The notes under the pieces are model-generated. The model was given only the letters and a program-made list of their open reading frames with translations, did not search any database and was not told the DNA's origin. A DNA stretch of 64,000 nt from assembly GCF_002088975.1 (NCBI RefSeq), contig NZ_NCST01000061.1, forward strand, positions 174,967-238,966. The letters run 5' to 3'. The position numbers were made by a program, and so were the translations under genes. How positions within the stretch are numbered: the first letter of the stretch is position 1; every line of letters starts with the position of its first letter. This document shows, piece after piece, positions 62,847 through 64,000 of this stretch. Origin of the DNA: Henriciella aquimarina. Its GTDB lineage: Bacteria > Pseudomonadota > Alphaproteobacteria > Caulobacterales > Hyphomonadaceae.

Positions 62847-63797
62847 TCAAGTCCGGCTTGGAACCCAGTTTCGGCTATCGCGAAGCAGACTGTTCGCCAG
62901 GACGATAAGCTTTCTCATTATGGCTGTGATGGCCAGTTTTGGCGCTTTTCCGGTGGCGACCATCATCTGGTATTTCGCGCTGAATTCCGGATTATGCTTT
63001 ATGCTAACGAGGGTGGGCATATAGAGCGCCTGTCGCAAATGTGCTCTTCCACCTTGTATGTATCGCTTGCCTCGAAACGTGCCGCTGTCCCGAGCGATCG
63101 GAGCAAGTCCTGCAAGACTGGCGGCCGCCTTGTGATCGATGAAGCCGAGTTCGGGCATCTCGGTCAGAAGCATGATCGCGGTTGTTTCTCCAATGCCAGG
63201 AATAGTCTGTAGAATGTCGAATCTGGCTTTCAGGAATTCATCATCACGGACCAGCAAACGAAGAGCCGCGTCGATTGCTTTCATGTGACGGTCGATCTGC
63301 TCAATCCTTTCCCGTGCCTGGCGCCGCAACAAGGGAGCTATCCGGGCGGAAGACCGGTTGGACGCGCGTGTCCTGTCTTTCACCAGAGCGCGCCGAGCCG
63401 ATTGTAGCTCTTTCATTTCATTGAACTTGATCGTTCTGTCGCTGACGCGGCGCACAGAAATCATCGCCCCGTATTTTGCGATAAGCCCGGCATCGATCGT
63501 GTCTGTTTTCGCCGACACACCCAATGCGTCCGCAAATCGTCGAGCCTGCCGTGGATTGACCTTGCCGAGAGGTATTTCGGCTTTCAGGAAGAACTTCTCG
63601 AAGGCAAGATGATACTGCCCGGTCGGTTCATAGAGTAGCTGTTCAAGATGACATCCTGCCATCCAGGTCAGCAATTGCCTGAATCCTTTTTTATCATTCG
63701 GGACAGTTATGGTCCTGCCCTCAGGATACATGTGCGCATCCAGAGTGCTCTTTGAAATATCGACGCCGATATGCTGGCGAACTGGTTCGATGGACAT
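62847..63797 (-). CDS. IS110-family transposase
   Basis: 316 residues. The N-terminal DEDD RuvC-like domain has Asp13 (GVDISKSTLDAH), Glu57 (LYEPTGQYH) and Asp99/Asp102 (KTDTIDAGLIAKYG). The C-terminal Transposase_20 domain has LQTIPGIGETTAIMLLTEM and the nucleophile-type Ser238 in ARDSGTFRGKR. All key residues are intact, so the protein looks functional. The DNA is less GC-rich than its neighbours. Confidence 0.92.
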   Translation of the reverse strand: MSIEPVRQHIGVDISKSTLDAHMYPEGRTITVPNDKKGFRQLLTWMAGCHLEQLLYEPTGQYHLAFEKFFLKAEIPLGKVNPRQARRFADALGVSAKTDTIDAGLIAKYGAMISVRRVSDRTIKFNEMKELQSARRALVKDRTRASNRSSARIAPLLRRQARERIEQIDRHMKAIDAALRLLVRDDEFLKARFDILQTIPGIGETTAIMLLTEMPELGFIDHKAAASLAGLAPIARDSGTFRGKRYIQGGRAHLRQALYMPTLVSIKHNPEFSAKYQMMVATGKAPKLAITAIMRKLIVLANSLLRDSRNWVPSRT

Positions 63798-64000
63798 TCC
63801 AGATCCTTTGCTTGTCGTACGGGCCTAGATGCCCTCGTATCCGTTCAGGTCGCATGGAAATGAAGAGGACGATCAAACTTCCCAACGGCACTTACTCAGC
63901 CAGCGCAGGCACGATCCGTTCCTCTACGCCGGCGGGGAAATTGCGCAGTCCCCACCAGCGGTTCTTTTCTAACCAGAAGACCAGGAATCTCTAAGACAAG
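63798..64000. other. non-coding stretch at the right edge, upstream of the transposase
   Basis: 203 bp upstream of the transposase start. In IS110 relatives this side encodes the bridge RNA that pairs with target and donor DNA, so it may lie here; I could not draw a convincing fold. On the minus strand a 32-codon stretch (63990-63892) reads like the end of a protein, with WWGLRNFPAGVEERIVPALA, but has a TAG before it and no start. Other open frames here look spurious. Confidence 0.4.

Larger units (their letters stand above)
62834..64000 (-). mobile_element. IS110-family insertion element (right end uncertain)
   Basis: The transposase at 62847-63797 plus flanking non-coding DNA. An 8-bp GTATCCGT occurs at 62834-62841 and again at 63837-63844; it may mark the ends or the core. 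If so the element is about 1.0 kb. Otherwise it runs to or beyond the window edge. IS110 elements make no target duplication, so the boundary cannot be settled from one copy. Confidence 0.6.

Noticed and set aside
63752..63994. 80-aa frame on the + strand at the right edge
   Set aside because: Overlaps the transposase start antisense and has no recognisable sequence or ribosome site.

Overview
The window is gene-dense, GC-rich chromosomal DNA of an alphaproteobacterium. The strongest marker is a circularly permuted (two-piece) tmRNA gene whose tag begins ANDNFAE. It lies 480 bp from an SspB adaptor of the alphaproteobacterial type. The zwf-edd-glk-eda Entner-Doudoroff cluster, the hflK-hflC-DUF2065-degP operon and the DUF4169, DUF3617 and DUF4349 proteins fit the Caulobacterales/Maricaulales side (Hyphomonas-like). 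That placement is inference; no rRNA or tRNA gene is present to fix it.

Layout. 1-6000: alpha/beta hydrolase (cut by the window edge), SCP2 protein, VOC protein with its TetR regulator and operator, an acyl-CoA carboxylase beta subunit, a DUF4349 lipoprotein and an RluB-type pseudouridine synthase. 6000-12100: GNAT enzyme, MFS exporter, a small HTH membrane regulator flanked by 110-bp direct repeats, an AT-richer SEC-C gene, and UvrD helicase. 12200-27750: mostly conserved housekeeping or hypothetical genes (AsmA-like, enoyl-CoA hydratase, OYE, SulP, fumC, hemH, a RusA-like nuclease, MAPEG, SET, thioesterase, sspB). 27840-31200: ssrA and two tandem TadG/von Willebrand A proteins. 31380-47630: thyA, folA, mrp, hflKC-degP, MarR-NlpC/P60, cytochrome c, pheA, serB, miaA.

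47640-52800 is the branched-chain amino-acid locus. It has a leader peptide rich in Val, Leu and Ile with a terminator, then ilvB, an unknown membrane-anchored gene, ilvH and ilvC. 52858-55722 carries a small heat-shock protein, a short MprF-type lysyltransferase and a DUF3617 protein. 55823-60821 is the Entner-Doudoroff operon behind a LacI-family-like operator. The right end holds an EamA permease, a luciferase-like monooxygenase and an IS110-family element that continues to, and perhaps past, the window edge.

Most of the window is ordinary core genome. The accessory-looking pieces are the repeat-flanked HTH gene, the SEC-C gene behind uvrD and the IS110 element. I did not find a convincing new defence or mobile system. 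The best items for a second look are the ilv attenuator with its unknown operon member, the ssrA-sspB neighbourhood, the repeat-flanked HTH cassette and the uvrD/SEC-C junction.
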